DNA of 35,301 nt from Chlorobium sp. (GCA_028277225.1 JANQHB010000005.1:55001-90301); one strand, 5' to 3'; shown: positions 7,839 through 17,639, numbered from the stretch's first letter. A program made the numbers and translations. The notes: generated from the letters alone by a model not told the origin.

Positions 7839-8705
7839 ATGCCGTGCGCCATGGTTGATCACCGGGAATATACGATCAGGAGTATGACCTTTTCAGAAGC
7901 TGCATTCGCCATCGATTGGGCTAGCCGTGAAGGATGGAACCCAGGGCTTCATGACCGGGATTGTTTTTACCGCGCCGATCCCGACGGTTTTCTGATCGGC
8001 CTGGTTGACAATACACCTGCCGGAGCCATATCGGCGGTCCGCTATGGTTCGGCATTCGGTTTTATCGGCTTGTATATTGTGCTTCCCCAATACCGCGGTA
8101 CGGCGATCGGTTTCAGGCTTGGACGAGCTGCCCTTAAACGACTCCGGAGAATGACCATCGGACTCGACGGGGTGCTGGAGAGGAAGGAGAACTACCGGCA
8201 GCTTGGTTTTACCTTTGTTTACAGCAATATGCGTTTCGAAGGAACAACCGGTGGTGAACGATCCGTTCACAAAGGTATTCAGGAGCTTTCGTCGATCCCT
8301 TTCCATGAACTTGCCGCTTACGATCGTAATCATTTTCCTGCTGAACGGAATGAGTTTCTCGAATGCTGGATACAGCAGCCTGGAAGCAAGGCTTTGGGAA
8401 TACGCGAAAATGAGTGCCTTGCCGGATACGGCGTCATACGATCCTGCCGGTCCGGTTACAAGGTCGGCCCCCTGTTCGCTAACCGACCGGAGTTTGCTGA
8501 AGAGCTTTTTCGTGCCCTTGTAACATCCGTACCGGAAGGTTTGCCGGTCTATCTCGATATCCCCGAACCCAACAGGGCGGCAATGGAGCTTGTAAAGCAC
8601 TATGGCATGAAGGTTGTTTTTAAAACAGCAAGGATGTACATGGGCGGAGTACCGGCTCTTCCGGTTGAAAGAATATTCGGTGTTACGTCTTTTGAGCTTG
8701 GATGA
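7839..8705 (+). CDS. GNAT N-acetyltransferase with a second C-terminal acetyltransferase-like domain
   Basis: The 288-residue protein has an N-terminal GNAT fold. Acetyl-CoA-binding motif A is at about residues 79-100 (IVLPQYRGTAIGFRLGRAAL, with the Q/RxxGxG/A-type loop YRGTAIG), followed by LERKENYRQLGF. The rest (about 150-288), including YDRNHFPAERNEFLECWI and YLDIPEPNRAAMELVKHYGM, resembles the YitH/HolE-type second domain that often follows such a GNAT unit. AGGA 8 bases before the ATG at 7839 supports this start; a downstream ATG (7851) is possible. The acceptor substrate is unknown. It converges on the CrtI-like gene at 8830 and has no operon partner. Confidence 0.8.
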   Translation: MPCAMVDHREYTIRSMTFSEAAFAIDWASREGWNPGLHDRDCFYRADPDGFLIGLVDNTPAGAISAVRYGSAFGFIGLYIVLPQYRGTAIGFRLGRAALKRLRRMTIGLDGVLERKENYRQLGFTFVYSNMRFEGTTGGERSVHKGIQELSSIPFHELAAYDRNHFPAERNEFLECWIQQPGSKALGIRENECLAGYGVIRSCRSGYKVGPLFANRPEFAEELFRALVTSVPEGLPVYLDIPEPNRAAMELVKHYGMKVVFKTARMYMGGVPALPVERIFGVTSFELG

Positions 8706-8829
8706 CCGGGATTCCGGAGCGTCCCGTGCATGTTTCCTGAATCGTTTTTTAATCGGAAGCATCGTTACCGATAGCAATGAAACAACTATCGGACAACGTT
8801 TTTCTTGCCAGTGTCGGTGTACTTCCTGC

Positions 8830-10296
8830 TTATCTCCCTTTGACAATGGCCTTGTAACACATGTTCCCCGAATTGACTGCAGGGGAAAATCCGCCGCCGA
8901 TCACCCATGCGCCGGTAAAAAATACATTATTCAGGAGCGGCGATTGTACCTGCGGTTTTCGGAAAAACTGCTCGGCCGAAGGAGCAAAGCCGTAAGCAGT
9001 ACCTTCAGGGGTTCTGAGGTAGCGCTGTATCGATCTGGGAGTTCCCACCTCGGAAATTTCGACAAGGTCGGAGATTCCCGGATAGTGCTCTTCCAGTACC
9101 TTGAGGTATGCATTAGTGATATCCTGTTTTTTTTGTTTGTATTCATCTTCGGTCATCTCGAGGTAGGGCGCGATAAAATCTGTTGTACAGATGGAGGCAA
9201 CCGATTTATCGGGAGAACATAATCCGGCATCGATTTGGGAGTAGTCGACAAAGACAAATCCCCTTTCGGTTATATCCTTTTCGAGCAGTGCCTTGTAGTC
9301 ATCGACAGTCTTTACGCCCGGAAAGAAAAACCGGGAATAGGCCTGTTTGCCGTAGACACTTTTCAGATTTTTGCTGAACCCGAGATACACCGAGAGCAGT
9401 GAACTGGCAGTCTTTTTTGTTTCCTGGTAGGCAAGATCGGCCAATGCGCAGGTCTGGGCGGGAGAGATATTGGAAATAATGATATCTGCTTTTTCCAGGT
9501 TGTCTTTTCCACGTTTTTTCCATGTCACCGAGGTTGCCGTTTTTCCTTCGGTTGCAATGGAGACAGCTTCCGAACCTGTATGTATCGTTCCGTTGTTTTC
9601 CCGTATGATGGATGCCAGATAGTCTGAGAGCTTCTGACTTCCACCCTTGATGTACCAGCCTCCATATCGATAGTAATGTGACTGGGCAAAGGAGTGATAG
9701 AGGATGCTGAAGGTGTCCGGGGCAGTGTGATAATAACCGATATTTGCGTTGAGGATCAGTTTCAGTTCCTCGTTTTCGAGCAGTTCGTCGAGTACGTCGA
9801 GAACGGAGAGCTTCTGGTACTTGAGCAGGTTCGAAAACAGTAAGGGAAAAAGCATGAGTTCCCACCAGCGGGCATGCTGGACTCTTTCGATATCTGATGC
9901 GAGGTTGTCGATGAGGTTGAAATAACGGTCGAGTCCGGAAGCGTCTTCCGGATAGCGTTCCTTGAGTGCCGAGAGAGCTTTTTCGCGCCGGTCAGGCATT
10001 GTAAAATCAAAGCCTTCTGCAGTGACACGGAAAAATTCGTCGGGTCTGACGAATTCGATGTTTTCATAGACGCCAAGCATGTCGAAGGGCTCTTTTGTCG
10101 ACTGGTTATCGTGGACGGCGTCCATTTCGTGCAGTCCCACTTCCAAGGTGAATCCGCCTTTCCTTCTGAAGGTTGTGGCTGAACCGCCGACTATGTTGTG
10201 CTGTTCGAGCAGGACGACAGGATAGCCTTTTTTTGACAGAAGGGCTCCGGCAGTAAGCCCTCCGAGCCCTCCGCCGATAATCACAATCTTTTGCAT
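8830..10296 (-). CDS. CrtI-type FAD-dependent oxidoreductase (carotenoid desaturase/isomerase-like)
   Basis: A 488-residue flavoprotein. Residues 1-31 form the dinucleotide-binding motif (VIIGGGLGGLTAGALLSKKG followed by VVLLEQ), then the family signature GGSATTF. The C-terminus carries the second FAD contact, NNVFFTGAWVIGGGFSPAVNSG. This is the layout of phytoene desaturases, carotenoid isomerases (CrtISO/CrtH) and retinol saturases (COG1233). In a photosynthetic green sulfur bacterium a role in carotenoid desaturation or cis-trans isomerisation is attractive, but this superfamily is broad and the protein is not a clear match to the known Chlorobium CrtP, CrtQ or CrtH in my reading. It stands alone, divergent from the ATPase/GNAT fusion gene. 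Confidence 0.75.
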   Translation of the reverse strand: MQKIVIIGGGLGGLTAGALLSKKGYPVVLLEQHNIVGGSATTFRRKGGFTLEVGLHEMDAVHDNQSTKEPFDMLGVYENIEFVRPDEFFRVTAEGFDFTMPDRREKALSALKERYPEDASGLDRYFNLIDNLASDIERVQHARWWELMLFPLLFSNLLKYQKLSVLDVLDELLENEELKLILNANIGYYHTAPDTFSILYHSFAQSHYYRYGGWYIKGGSQKLSDYLASIIRENNGTIHTGSEAVSIATEGKTATSVTWKKRGKDNLEKADIIISNISPAQTCALADLAYQETKKTASSLLSVYLGFSKNLKSVYGKQAYSRFFFPGVKTVDDYKALLEKDITERGFVFVDYSQIDAGLCSPDKSVASICTTDFIAPYLEMTEDEYKQKKQDITNAYLKVLEEHYPGISDLVEISEVGTPRSIQRYLRTPEGTAYGFAPSAEQFFRKPQVQSPLLNNVFFTGAWVIGGGFSPAVNSGNMCYKAIVKGR

Positions 10297-10586
10297 GGCT
10301 TCAGGTTTTATTGATGAATGCGGAATGCTCTTCGCCTTATGTATTGGATCGCTTCAGGGCCAGGCATAGTATCAGGAAACGGCAGGTGTTTTCATTCTGG
10401 GGTTAATGCCTTCAGTAAAAGTTAAGAAAAAAAGAGCACGACAACGGCCTCTTTTAGAATATTCCCAGTTGTTGGTATCTGTCACAATTCCATCCATCGC
10501 CATTCTGGTTTCCCAGGGGATTTCTTTCTCTTTTCACTATTTTTATACGGTTTGCAGATGCCCGATTTAAACCCGATTGACGCATT
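10297..10586. other. divergent intergenic region
   Basis: This separates the CrtI-like gene (minus) from the ATPase/GNAT fusion (plus). A weak A/T-rich hairpin (AAAAGAG and CTCTTTT around 10431-10456) is visible. No convincing promoter hexamers or genes were found. Confidence 0.35.
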
Positions 10587-12053
10587 ATGAATGTAGAGTT
10601 GACTGTCAATAATGATCCTGAAGTTCTTCCCGTTGTCGAGTCTTTTGTGTCCGAATCTTTCGGGCTTCTTTCTCTCGATGCTGAGCAGCTGCAGAAAATC
10701 AGGCGCCTTGTCATTCAGAGTGCTCTGGATGCTATAAAGAACGCATATAGACCCGAAGAAGAAGGTTCTGTCACAATCAGGATTGATGTGTCGAACGGCA
10801 AGCTTGAAATATCGGTACGCGACTATGGTATGCCTGAAGATACGGCTGCCATGGAGACGATCATTCATCATGAGGAGGGAGGGAGTGCAAGGCTTTTCGG
10901 TATGTCGTGCAAGGACACTGCCGACGAGGTACACTGGATCGGTTACGGGCCTGAAGGGAAAGCACTCAGAATCTGCAAGCGGCTTGACCAATCTCCCGTG
11001 CCTGAGTCTGATGGGAAATGCGAACCTTCGTTTTCCAGGCACTGTCACAAAACTGCTCCCGAAGAGGAATACACTATTCGCCGCATGTTTCCCGGTGATG
11101 GCCTGATGATTTCACAGCTTATTTACAATGCTTACGGTGGAACCTATTTCAACAGTGATGTTTACTATCCGGAGAAGATGGAATCGATGAACGCAAAAGG
11201 AACGATCCTGTCTTTTGTCGCTGTCGACGGCATGGGAAACCTTGTCGGCCACTATGCGCTTGAAAGAAAAGTACGCGGGCCGGTGGTCGAAGGCGGAGAA
11301 GCTGTCGTCGATCCTGCCCATAGGGGCAAGAGGTTGCTGGAGCGTATGAAGGAGGCCGCACTTGCAGAAGCCAGAAGGATCGGGCTTGTCGGGGTCTATG
11401 CAAATGCTGTGGCCGTTCATCCCTATACCCAGAAATCAAATGTGCGTTTCGGCGCAAGGCTTGCATGTGCGAATCTTGGTATTTCTCCCCGCACCGAGAA
11501 GTTTCTGGGGCTGTCGGGCGAGCTTCCGCAGCGCGTATCCTGTATGCTGTATTATCTTCCCCTTGTGATGCCTGAGGTGAGAACAGTCTATCCGCCGGTA
11601 CGTCACAGAGCGATGATCGATGAGATTTACGAAAACCTCCGCTTCCCGCTGGAGTATGGAGCGGCTGAAGAACCTCAGGGGAAAGGGGAGATATCGGTCA
11701 GCACCAATGAGCGGGCGGCACGGTCAGTCATACGGGTCAAGAGTTTTGGAGAAGACACGGTGCGGGCCGTACGACATTCCAAACGGGAACTGACTGAGCA
11801 TTCCCATATAGAGGTGGTTTTTGTTGATCTGCCTCTTGGTGATCCATCTGTTCCCTCTGTTGTCGAAGGTCTTGAAGAATACGGATTCTCGTTTGCAGGT
11901 ATAGCGCCTCATTTTTCCGGAAAAGGTGACGTGCTTCGGCTTGTCTACCTGACCGAACCGCTTCTGATAGAGCATATTGTAACCTACGAAGATATAGCCA
12001 GGCATCTGGTGGAATATGTCCTTGCCGAGCAGGTGCGGGTAAAGGAGCTGTAG
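10587..12053 (+). CDS. fusion of an anti-sigma-type HATPase domain and a GNAT acetyltransferase
   Basis: Residues 1 to about 130 look like an RsbW/HATPase_c_2 domain. The N-box equivalent is LVIQSALDAIKNAY (41-54), where the usual catalytic Glu is replaced by Gln or Ser. The G1-like motif is VRDYGMP (77-83) in place of DxGxG, and a G2-like GGSARLFGMSCKDTADEV (98-115) follows. Residues about 160-300 form a GNAT domain with motif A AVVDPAHRGKRLLERMKEAA (239-258). The last 190 residues resemble the C-terminal extension of such proteins and are not assigned. An ATP-sensing or partner-binding module controlling an acetyltransferase is a natural hypothesis. The start lacks a strong ribosome binding site. 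No partner kinase, phosphatase or sigma factor is nearby. Confidence 0.7.
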   Translation: MNVELTVNNDPEVLPVVESFVSESFGLLSLDAEQLQKIRRLVIQSALDAIKNAYRPEEEGSVTIRIDVSNGKLEISVRDYGMPEDTAAMETIIHHEEGGSARLFGMSCKDTADEVHWIGYGPEGKALRICKRLDQSPVPESDGKCEPSFSRHCHKTAPEEEYTIRRMFPGDGLMISQLIYNAYGGTYFNSDVYYPEKMESMNAKGTILSFVAVDGMGNLVGHYALERKVRGPVVEGGEAVVDPAHRGKRLLERMKEAALAEARRIGLVGVYANAVAVHPYTQKSNVRFGARLACANLGISPRTEKFLGLSGELPQRVSCMLYYLPLVMPEVRTVYPPVRHRAMIDEIYENLRFPLEYGAAEEPQGKGEISVSTNERAARSVIRVKSFGEDTVRAVRHSKRELTEHSHIEVVFVDLPLGDPSVPSVVEGLEEYGFSFAGIAPHFSGKGDVLRLVYLTEPLLIEHIVTYEDIARHLVEYVLAEQVRVKEL

Positions 12054-12183
12054 CCTGAGGCAGCTTTACCAAGGCTTCCGGATGTTTGTATCATCTGATT
12101 CATGACTGACAGGAACATGGTTGACACAATCCTTTCATCCTTCTGAAACTCCAGGCCCGTCAGTGTTGTGTATCACTTGCAGC

Positions 12184-12489
12184 TCAGGTGTTTTTCTGTC
12201 TCTGATACTCGACTTGTCTGGTTGTGTTTTCTGCAATGCGGAAGATAGCGACAATTCCTTCCAGCACCAGACGCATGAAAAGTATCGAAAAGAAAAGCGT
12301 GATTGCAGAGGTGAATAGTACGGTCAATACCGGCATCAGACCATTGTCAAAATTCTGCATTATGTTTCTCAGGTGATAGATGCATGAGCCAAGGATTCCC
12401 AGAATATAGAGGTATTTGACGATCTGGAGAGTAATGAAGTCCTTGAAGGAGAAGTCCATGAGTTTTACAAAAAAGTTACGTGATTCCAT
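12184..12489 (-). CDS. DUF4282 small membrane protein
   Basis: A roughly 101-residue protein with the DUF4282 pattern: an N-terminal amphipathic FFVKLMDFSFKDFITLQIVK, then two transmembrane helices (YLYILGILGSCIYHL, and PVLTVLFTSAITLFFSILFM), then the conserved EGIVAIFRIAENT. Function is unknown. The ATG at 12489 is preferred over that at 12495 because family members start right before the aromatic segment; neither has a good ribosome binding site. It is transcribed alone, convergent with the fusion gene to its left. Confidence 0.75.
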   Translation of the reverse strand: MESRNFFVKLMDFSFKDFITLQIVKYLYILGILGSCIYHLRNIMQNFDNGLMPVLTVLFTSAITLFFSILFMRLVLEGIVAIFRIAENTTRQVEYQRQKNT

Positions 12490-12724
12490 GATCATGGTTG
12501 TTTTGTCAGGATTGACGTGTTAATAAAAGAGTCGGTGTTGCTTTTTTACGAAAGTCTTTTGCTTCAGGTATTGGGAATACAATACTATATTGTGCAAGTG
12601 GGTCTCAACGTGATCCGATATAAATTACAATTATAATTCGCCATCGACAACTGTGTTCTTTTTTTGGGGCTTTTTTCTGATTTTGCAGGAGAGTGAAGGG
12701 GTTATGCTAACGTAGGAAGAGCAG

Positions 12725-13633
12725 GTGTCTATGAGAAAAAACGTGCAATGGAACAGCGGTTCAATGGACGACCAGAAAGACAGGGTCGTTCTTGTGACCG
12801 GGGCGTCGGGCGGTCTCGGATACCAGATTTCACGTGGTTTTGCCGGGAAAGGCGCGAAGGTCGTCATGGCTGTGCGCAATCAGAAAAAGGGTGAGCAGAA
12901 AGCGGTGCTGATAAGGGATATGCGTGGGTCTGCAGACGTGGACGTGATGGTGCTCGATCTTGCCGATCTTTCATCGGTCAGGGCTTTTTCGGGGTTGTTC
13001 CATAAGCAGTATGACAGGCTGGATATTCTGGTCAACAATGCCGGTATTATGGCTTGTCCATACGGAAAAACCACTGACGGTTTCGAGCTGCAGTTCGGAA
13101 CGAACCATCTGGGCCATTTTGCGCTCACACTTCTGCTCATTGACATGATGCGGTCTGTTCAGGACCCCAGAGTGGTTACGTTGAGCAGTCTTGCGCATTC
13201 TTTCGGATCGCTGGATTTTGATGACCTGGACTGGCAGAAACGACGGTACAGGAAATGGCAGGCCTATGGTGACAGCAAGCTGGCAAATCTCTATTTTACG
13301 CATGAGTTGCAGCGTCGTTTTGAGGGAGAAGGGTTCCCTCTCATTGCTGTTGCAGCTCATCCCGGTTGGGCAGCCACTGATCTGCAGCGTCACGAAGGCT
13401 GGCTTCAGCCCCTCAACGCATTTTTTGCACAATCTGCAGCCATGGGAGCGCTGCCTGTTCTCTATGCGGCATCGGCGCCTGAGGTAAAGGGGGGTGAATT
13501 TTTCGGTCCGGACGGGATCAGGGGGATGCGGGGCTACCCGGTAAAGGTACAGCCGAACATGCGTTCGGGCGACAGAAGGACGGCAGGTTTGCTGTGGGAG
13601 GTATCGGAAGAATTAACAGGTGTTGAATGGTAG
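12725..13633 (+). CDS. short-chain dehydrogenase/reductase (retinol dehydrogenase / Por-related class)
   Basis: A 302-residue classical SDR. It shows NAD(P)-binding TGASGGLG (about residues 26-33), NNAGIM, the catalytic Ser in VTLSSLAHS and the YxxxK pair in YGDSKLAN, then HPGWAATDL. The insertion and sequence style resemble the retinol-dehydrogenase-12 / WW-oxidoreductase / light-dependent protochlorophyllide reductase branch, which takes hydrophobic substrates; the real substrate is unknown. The GTG at 12725 is chosen because AGGAAG lies 5-7 bases upstream; an ATG two codons later and one at 12764 are alternatives. The next gene begins 17 bases after the stop, so the two are probably cotranscribed. 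Confidence 0.85.
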   Translation: MSMRKNVQWNSGSMDDQKDRVVLVTGASGGLGYQISRGFAGKGAKVVMAVRNQKKGEQKAVLIRDMRGSADVDVMVLDLADLSSVRAFSGLFHKQYDRLDILVNNAGIMACPYGKTTDGFELQFGTNHLGHFALTLLLIDMMRSVQDPRVVTLSSLAHSFGSLDFDDLDWQKRRYRKWQAYGDSKLANLYFTHELQRRFEGEGFPLIAVAAHPGWAATDLQRHEGWLQPLNAFFAQSAAMGALPVLYAASAPEVKGGEFFGPDGIRGMRGYPVKVQPNMRSGDRRTAGLLWEVSEELTGVEW

Positions 13634-13649
13634 AAGCCAGGGAGGTTTC

Positions 13650-15182
13650 ATGACCACACAGGAGAGTCTTGAGCGTTTGAAAGCAAAAAGTGTAAGGATC
13701 GGAAGTATTGCCGTTTCGTTTTTTACGCTGGTGATCATCGTTGTAACGGTGCTTGTGGCGTTTCTCGTCGTGTCGGTTTCTTTTGGATGGTCGGGACTGG
13801 CAGCTTTGATTTTTGCAATCGCCGGTGCTGCTGCCGGCCTGCTCTGTTTCTTTTTCGATGCGGTCAAGGCCGCATTCGGCAAAGGACGTACCGTCAGCCT
13901 CGGCATAGTGGTTCTCTACCTGCATCTCATGGCGATACTGGGTTTTGCCGCACCGGATTTTTTTGCTGAACTGGGATTGAGCAGATGGATGGCACTGACG
14001 ATTGTCTTTTTCGCTATTACATGGAGCGGGAGCTATGCGCTTGTCAGTTTCGATAAAGCCTCAAAGATCGTTTCGATACTCATCGTTCTCATTACCCTGT
14101 TCAGTTTTATTCCAGGGAACTCCCTTGTCACGGGAATACAGTATCTCGGTCAGAACGTGTTGAGGAGGCTCGACCAGGCCTTTTATGACACAGCGGTCAA
14201 ACTTGATGATTCCGAAGGAGCTATCAGGCAGAAATACTTTGACGAGTACCAGCGGAAAGTTGAAAAACTCGAAAGAGCATGGCAGAAAAAGGAGATATCG
14301 GCGTCACAGTATGACCAGCGCAGAAGAGCGATTGATAAAGAGTACAGGCAGTTTTTTGACAATACGTCATCCGGCAGGCAGGAGTTGAACAATGGCGGCT
14401 CTTTTATGGTTGTCGGGGCGCTGGTTACGGACGATCTTTCCGGCGGTCTCAATGCAATGAGCGATTTTATTGCTTCAGGAACCGGACAGATCTATTACTA
14501 CATGAAATATCGCGGAGCTGCAGCAAAGGGAGATTCAGTTTCTGTGCGATGGTTCCGTGGCAACACCATGATCCGCGAAAAGCAGGTTTATCTGCAGAAT
14601 GAAGCCGGGGAGCTTCTTGATTCATGCCGGTATGATTTCAGTGACGGGGCTTATAACGTCATTCTTGCTGTGGGATCGGAAGAGAAGAGCAGTGTCGCGT
14701 TCAAGGTTGAAGAAAAAGGTGTTGTGCGTATCGATGATGCCGTACTGTCGCCGGAAACCGTTCGCCCAGGCGATATACTGAACGCAACGGTTGAATACTA
14801 TCTTCAGGGTGCTTCAGACGGAGAGGCGATGACCGTCAGGGAGCAGCGACTTGTCCGCCGGAACGGTTCTGCAGTCATGGAGCCTCTTATCAGGGATGTG
14901 TCGCGGCTGCCGGGAAAGAACAGCAGTACGGCGAGAGTCTATCTTCCTTCTTCCATTCCCTCAGGGGTATACGAAATTCAAACGACGATCAGCCACGGAA
15001 AGACCAAGGTTGATACTGCAGCCTTTTTTTCCGTTGCACGCAGCTACAGGTCTCCGCCACCGCAACAGGTCCCCGCACCTGTTCAATATCCTGATTATCC
15101 TTCATCGAAAAGCGGTGATGGGAAACAGTCGATGAGTCTTGACCAGCTTGAGAGTCTTCTGAAAAAAGTCTACAGGAAGTAA
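13650..15182 (+). CDS. uncharacterised membrane protein with coiled coil and C-terminal extracytoplasmic domain
   Basis: This 510-residue protein was not assigned to a family. The first 160 residues hold four to five transmembrane helices. A highly charged helical stretch follows (about residues 185-235, rich in K, E, R, Q), likely a coiled coil. A mainly beta C-terminal half comes next, with two repeats of Ig-like character: SVSVRWFRGNTMIREKQVYL, and VRPGDILNATVEYYL through SGVYEIQTTI. A Pro-rich linker and a final amphipathic helix (MSLDQLESLLKKVYRK) end it. GGGAGG before the ATG at 13650 fixes the start. It sits between an SDR gene (17 bp gap) and recD2 (6 bp gap), so an operon is likely, but no functional link is obvious. 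Confidence 0.7.
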   Translation: MTTQESLERLKAKSVRIGSIAVSFFTLVIIVVTVLVAFLVVSVSFGWSGLAALIFAIAGAAAGLLCFFFDAVKAAFGKGRTVSLGIVVLYLHLMAILGFAAPDFFAELGLSRWMALTIVFFAITWSGSYALVSFDKASKIVSILIVLITLFSFIPGNSLVTGIQYLGQNVLRRLDQAFYDTAVKLDDSEGAIRQKYFDEYQRKVEKLERAWQKKEISASQYDQRRRAIDKEYRQFFDNTSSGRQELNNGGSFMVVGALVTDDLSGGLNAMSDFIASGTGQIYYYMKYRGAAAKGDSVSVRWFRGNTMIREKQVYLQNEAGELLDSCRYDFSDGAYNVILAVGSEEKSSVAFKVEEKGVVRIDDAVLSPETVRPGDILNATVEYYLQGASDGEAMTVREQRLVRRNGSAVMEPLIRDVSRLPGKNSSTARVYLPSSIPSGVYEIQTTISHGKTKVDTAAFFSVARSYRSPPPQQVPAPVQYPDYPSSKSGDGKQSMSLDQLESLLKKVYRK

Positions 15183-15188
15183 CGATTC

Positions 15189-17366
15189 ATGCAGCAGTCT
15201 CTTTCTGACGGTAAAGCTGCCGAAACGCTTTCGGGTACAGTGGTTCGCATTGTGTTCCATAGTGAACAATCGGGCTTCAGCGTGCTCCGGCTGCAGGTAA
15301 AGGGCAGCCGGGATCCTGTAACGGTGACCGGGTACGCAGCATCGCTGTCGCCGGGCGAGTTTGTGAGCTGTAATGGCGAGTGGCATAATGACAAGTCTTA
15401 CGGCATGCAGTTCAGGGCAGGAGAGATATCGGTTACTCCTCCTGCGACAATCGAGGGAATAGAAAAATATCTGGCCTCGGGAATGGTCAGGGGAGTCGGC
15501 CAGCATTTTGCCAAAGTGTTGGTTGAGGCCTTTGGCGACAAGGTTTTTTCCGTGATCGAAAATGCTCCTGACAAGCTGGGAAGCCTGCCGGGTATCGGTG
15601 AAAAACGCAGCAGGATGATCATCGATGCGTGGCATGAACAGAAAGCTGTCAGGGACATCATGGTTTTTCTTCAGTCCCACAGCGTTGGAACGGCGAGGGC
15701 TGTAAGGATATACAAGACCTATGGCGACAAGGCGATCGAGGTTGTCAGGAGTGATCCATACAGGCTCGTACTCGATATTCCGGGAATCGGATTCAAGACG
15801 GCCGATACGATCGCCTCCAGTCTCGGCACGGCTCAGGATTCTCCCATGCGTGCACGTGCCGGTGTCAGGTTTGTTCTTCAGGAAATTGCCGGTGAGGGAC
15901 ATTGTGCATCGACGCGCCAGCGGCTTGTTGACGAGTCGTCAGAACTGCTTGGGATCGGCCGTGAAAATATTGAACTGGCATTGTCCGAAGAGATCATCCA
16001 CGGCAGGCTTGTTGCCGATGATATCGACGGTGTGCCATGCATCTATCTCGCACAGCTCTACAGGGCGGAGAACAGTGTGTCATCTTCGGTCAAGCGTATT
16101 GTCGCCGGCAGGCTGCCATGGGAGGGACTGGATGTGAAAGAAGCTGTCAGGATCGCTGAAGAACAGACAGGCCTTGTTTTTTCGGCTTCGCAGAAAAACG
16201 CGCTTCGAGCGTCGCTTCAAAGCAAGCTTCTTGTTATCACAGGAGGGCCGGGAGTAGGGAAAACCACACTGGTCAATGCAATACTGAAGGTTACCGGATC
16301 GCGGAAACTCAAAATAACATTGTGCGCGCCTACGGGCAGGGCGGCAAAGCGGCTTTCCGAATCGACCGGACTCGGGGCCAAAACCATTCACCGTCTGCTT
16401 GAATTCGATCCTCAGGCATACGACTTCAGAAAAAACAGGGATAATCCGCTCAATACCGAACTTATCATTGTCGATGAGACATCGATGATCGATGTTGTAC
16501 TCATGGCCAAACTGCTTGCAGCTGTTCCGGATAATGCGGCGGTTATGTTTGTGGGAGATGTCGACCAGCTTCCCCCGGTGGGGCCTGGAGCCGTTCTGGA
16601 CGACATCATTGCATCGAGGACGGTTCCCGTCGTTTTTCTGACCGAGGTGTTCCGTCAGGCTTCCGAGTCGAGGATCGTCATCAATGCCCACAGGATCAAC
16701 CGGGGCGAAATGCCGCTTGCTCACGAAGAAAACATGCTTGACGACTTTTATTTTGTGCCGGCCTCGGACGAGGATGATATACGATCCAAACTGCTTGAAG
16801 TTGTCCTGAAAAGGATACCGTACAGGTTCGGTTTTGATCCTCTGAAGGATATCCAGGTACTTACACCCATGAACCGGGGAGGATTGGGGACAAAATCTCT
16901 GAACATCGCACTACAGAAAGAGCTTAACCCTGACAGTCGAAAAGGGATCAGCCGTTTCGGAACGGACTTCGCTCCCGGAGACAAGGTTATCCAGCTTGTC
17001 AATAATTATGACAAAGATGTTTTCAATGGAGATATCGGCGTCATACAATCTGTCAGTCAGGAAGATTCTCTCGTTGTGGTTCTTTTCGATGGAAGGGAGG
17101 TGGAATACGAATCGGGAGAGCTCGATGAACTGTCGCTGGCTTATGCCACCAGTATCCATAAAAGTCAGGGATCAGAGTATCCTGCAGTGGTGATTCCGCT
17201 CACCATGCAGCACTACATCATGCTTCAGCGCAACCTTCTGTATACTGCGGTCACCCGGGGCAAACAGCTGGTCATGATCATCGGCCAGAAAAAAGCTCTC
17301 AACAGAGCGGTTGCTCACAGTGTGGCAGGCAACAGGTTGACCAATCTTGCTTTTAAACTGCAATAA
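15189..17366 (+). CDS. recD2: RecD2 ATP-dependent 5'-3' DNA helicase
   Basis: A 725-residue SF1B helicase of the RecBC-independent RecD2 type. The N-terminal part includes an OB-like segment and tandem helix-hairpin-helix motifs (GSLPGIGEKRS and LDIPGIGFKTADTIA) that bind DNA. The motor starts at Walker A GGPGVGKTT (352-360). It continues with APTGRAAKRL (motif Ia), Walker B DETSM (429-433), GDVDQLPPVGPG (motif III, from 456), VFRQ (motif IV), and near the end ATSIHKSQGSEYP (motif V) and LLYTAVTRGK (motif VI). Such proteins unwind DNA 5' to 3' with single-stranded overhangs and act in repair and replication-fork processing. No RecB or RecC is present here. It starts 6 bases after the membrane-protein gene. 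Confidence 0.95.
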   Translation: MQQSLSDGKAAETLSGTVVRIVFHSEQSGFSVLRLQVKGSRDPVTVTGYAASLSPGEFVSCNGEWHNDKSYGMQFRAGEISVTPPATIEGIEKYLASGMVRGVGQHFAKVLVEAFGDKVFSVIENAPDKLGSLPGIGEKRSRMIIDAWHEQKAVRDIMVFLQSHSVGTARAVRIYKTYGDKAIEVVRSDPYRLVLDIPGIGFKTADTIASSLGTAQDSPMRARAGVRFVLQEIAGEGHCASTRQRLVDESSELLGIGRENIELALSEEIIHGRLVADDIDGVPCIYLAQLYRAENSVSSSVKRIVAGRLPWEGLDVKEAVRIAEEQTGLVFSASQKNALRASLQSKLLVITGGPGVGKTTLVNAILKVTGSRKLKITLCAPTGRAAKRLSESTGLGAKTIHRLLEFDPQAYDFRKNRDNPLNTELIIVDETSMIDVVLMAKLLAAVPDNAAVMFVGDVDQLPPVGPGAVLDDIIASRTVPVVFLTEVFRQASESRIVINAHRINRGEMPLAHEENMLDDFYFVPASDEDDIRSKLLEVVLKRIPYRFGFDPLKDIQVLTPMNRGGLGTKSLNIALQKELNPDSRKGISRFGTDFAPGDKVIQLVNNYDKDVFNGDIGVIQSVSQEDSLVVVLFDGREVEYESGELDELSLAYATSIHKSQGSEYPAVVIPLTMQHYIMLQRNLLYTAVTRGKQLVMIIGQKKALNRAVAHSVAGNRLTNLAFKLQ

Positions 17367-17639
17367 TGCCCTGGCATTCACTGCATCTCGGATCTGGCTC
17401 TCCAGGTTTCCGAGGTGGCAGGTTTAGAGGACGGCGATTTCCATATGGCATGGGTTGTTGTTTAAGTTGAATGTTTTTAAGATATTGCAACCTTGCGCTA
17501 TTTCACTTTTTTTATCTGTTTACCGCAAAAGTGTAACGAGCTGGTTTGACCGTGAGAGATGAGCATGAATGTCGGGTAGAGAGTAAATGGCTTATGACGC
17601 AGAAGAAATGACTACAGGTAATCATTAAACTATTGTTGT

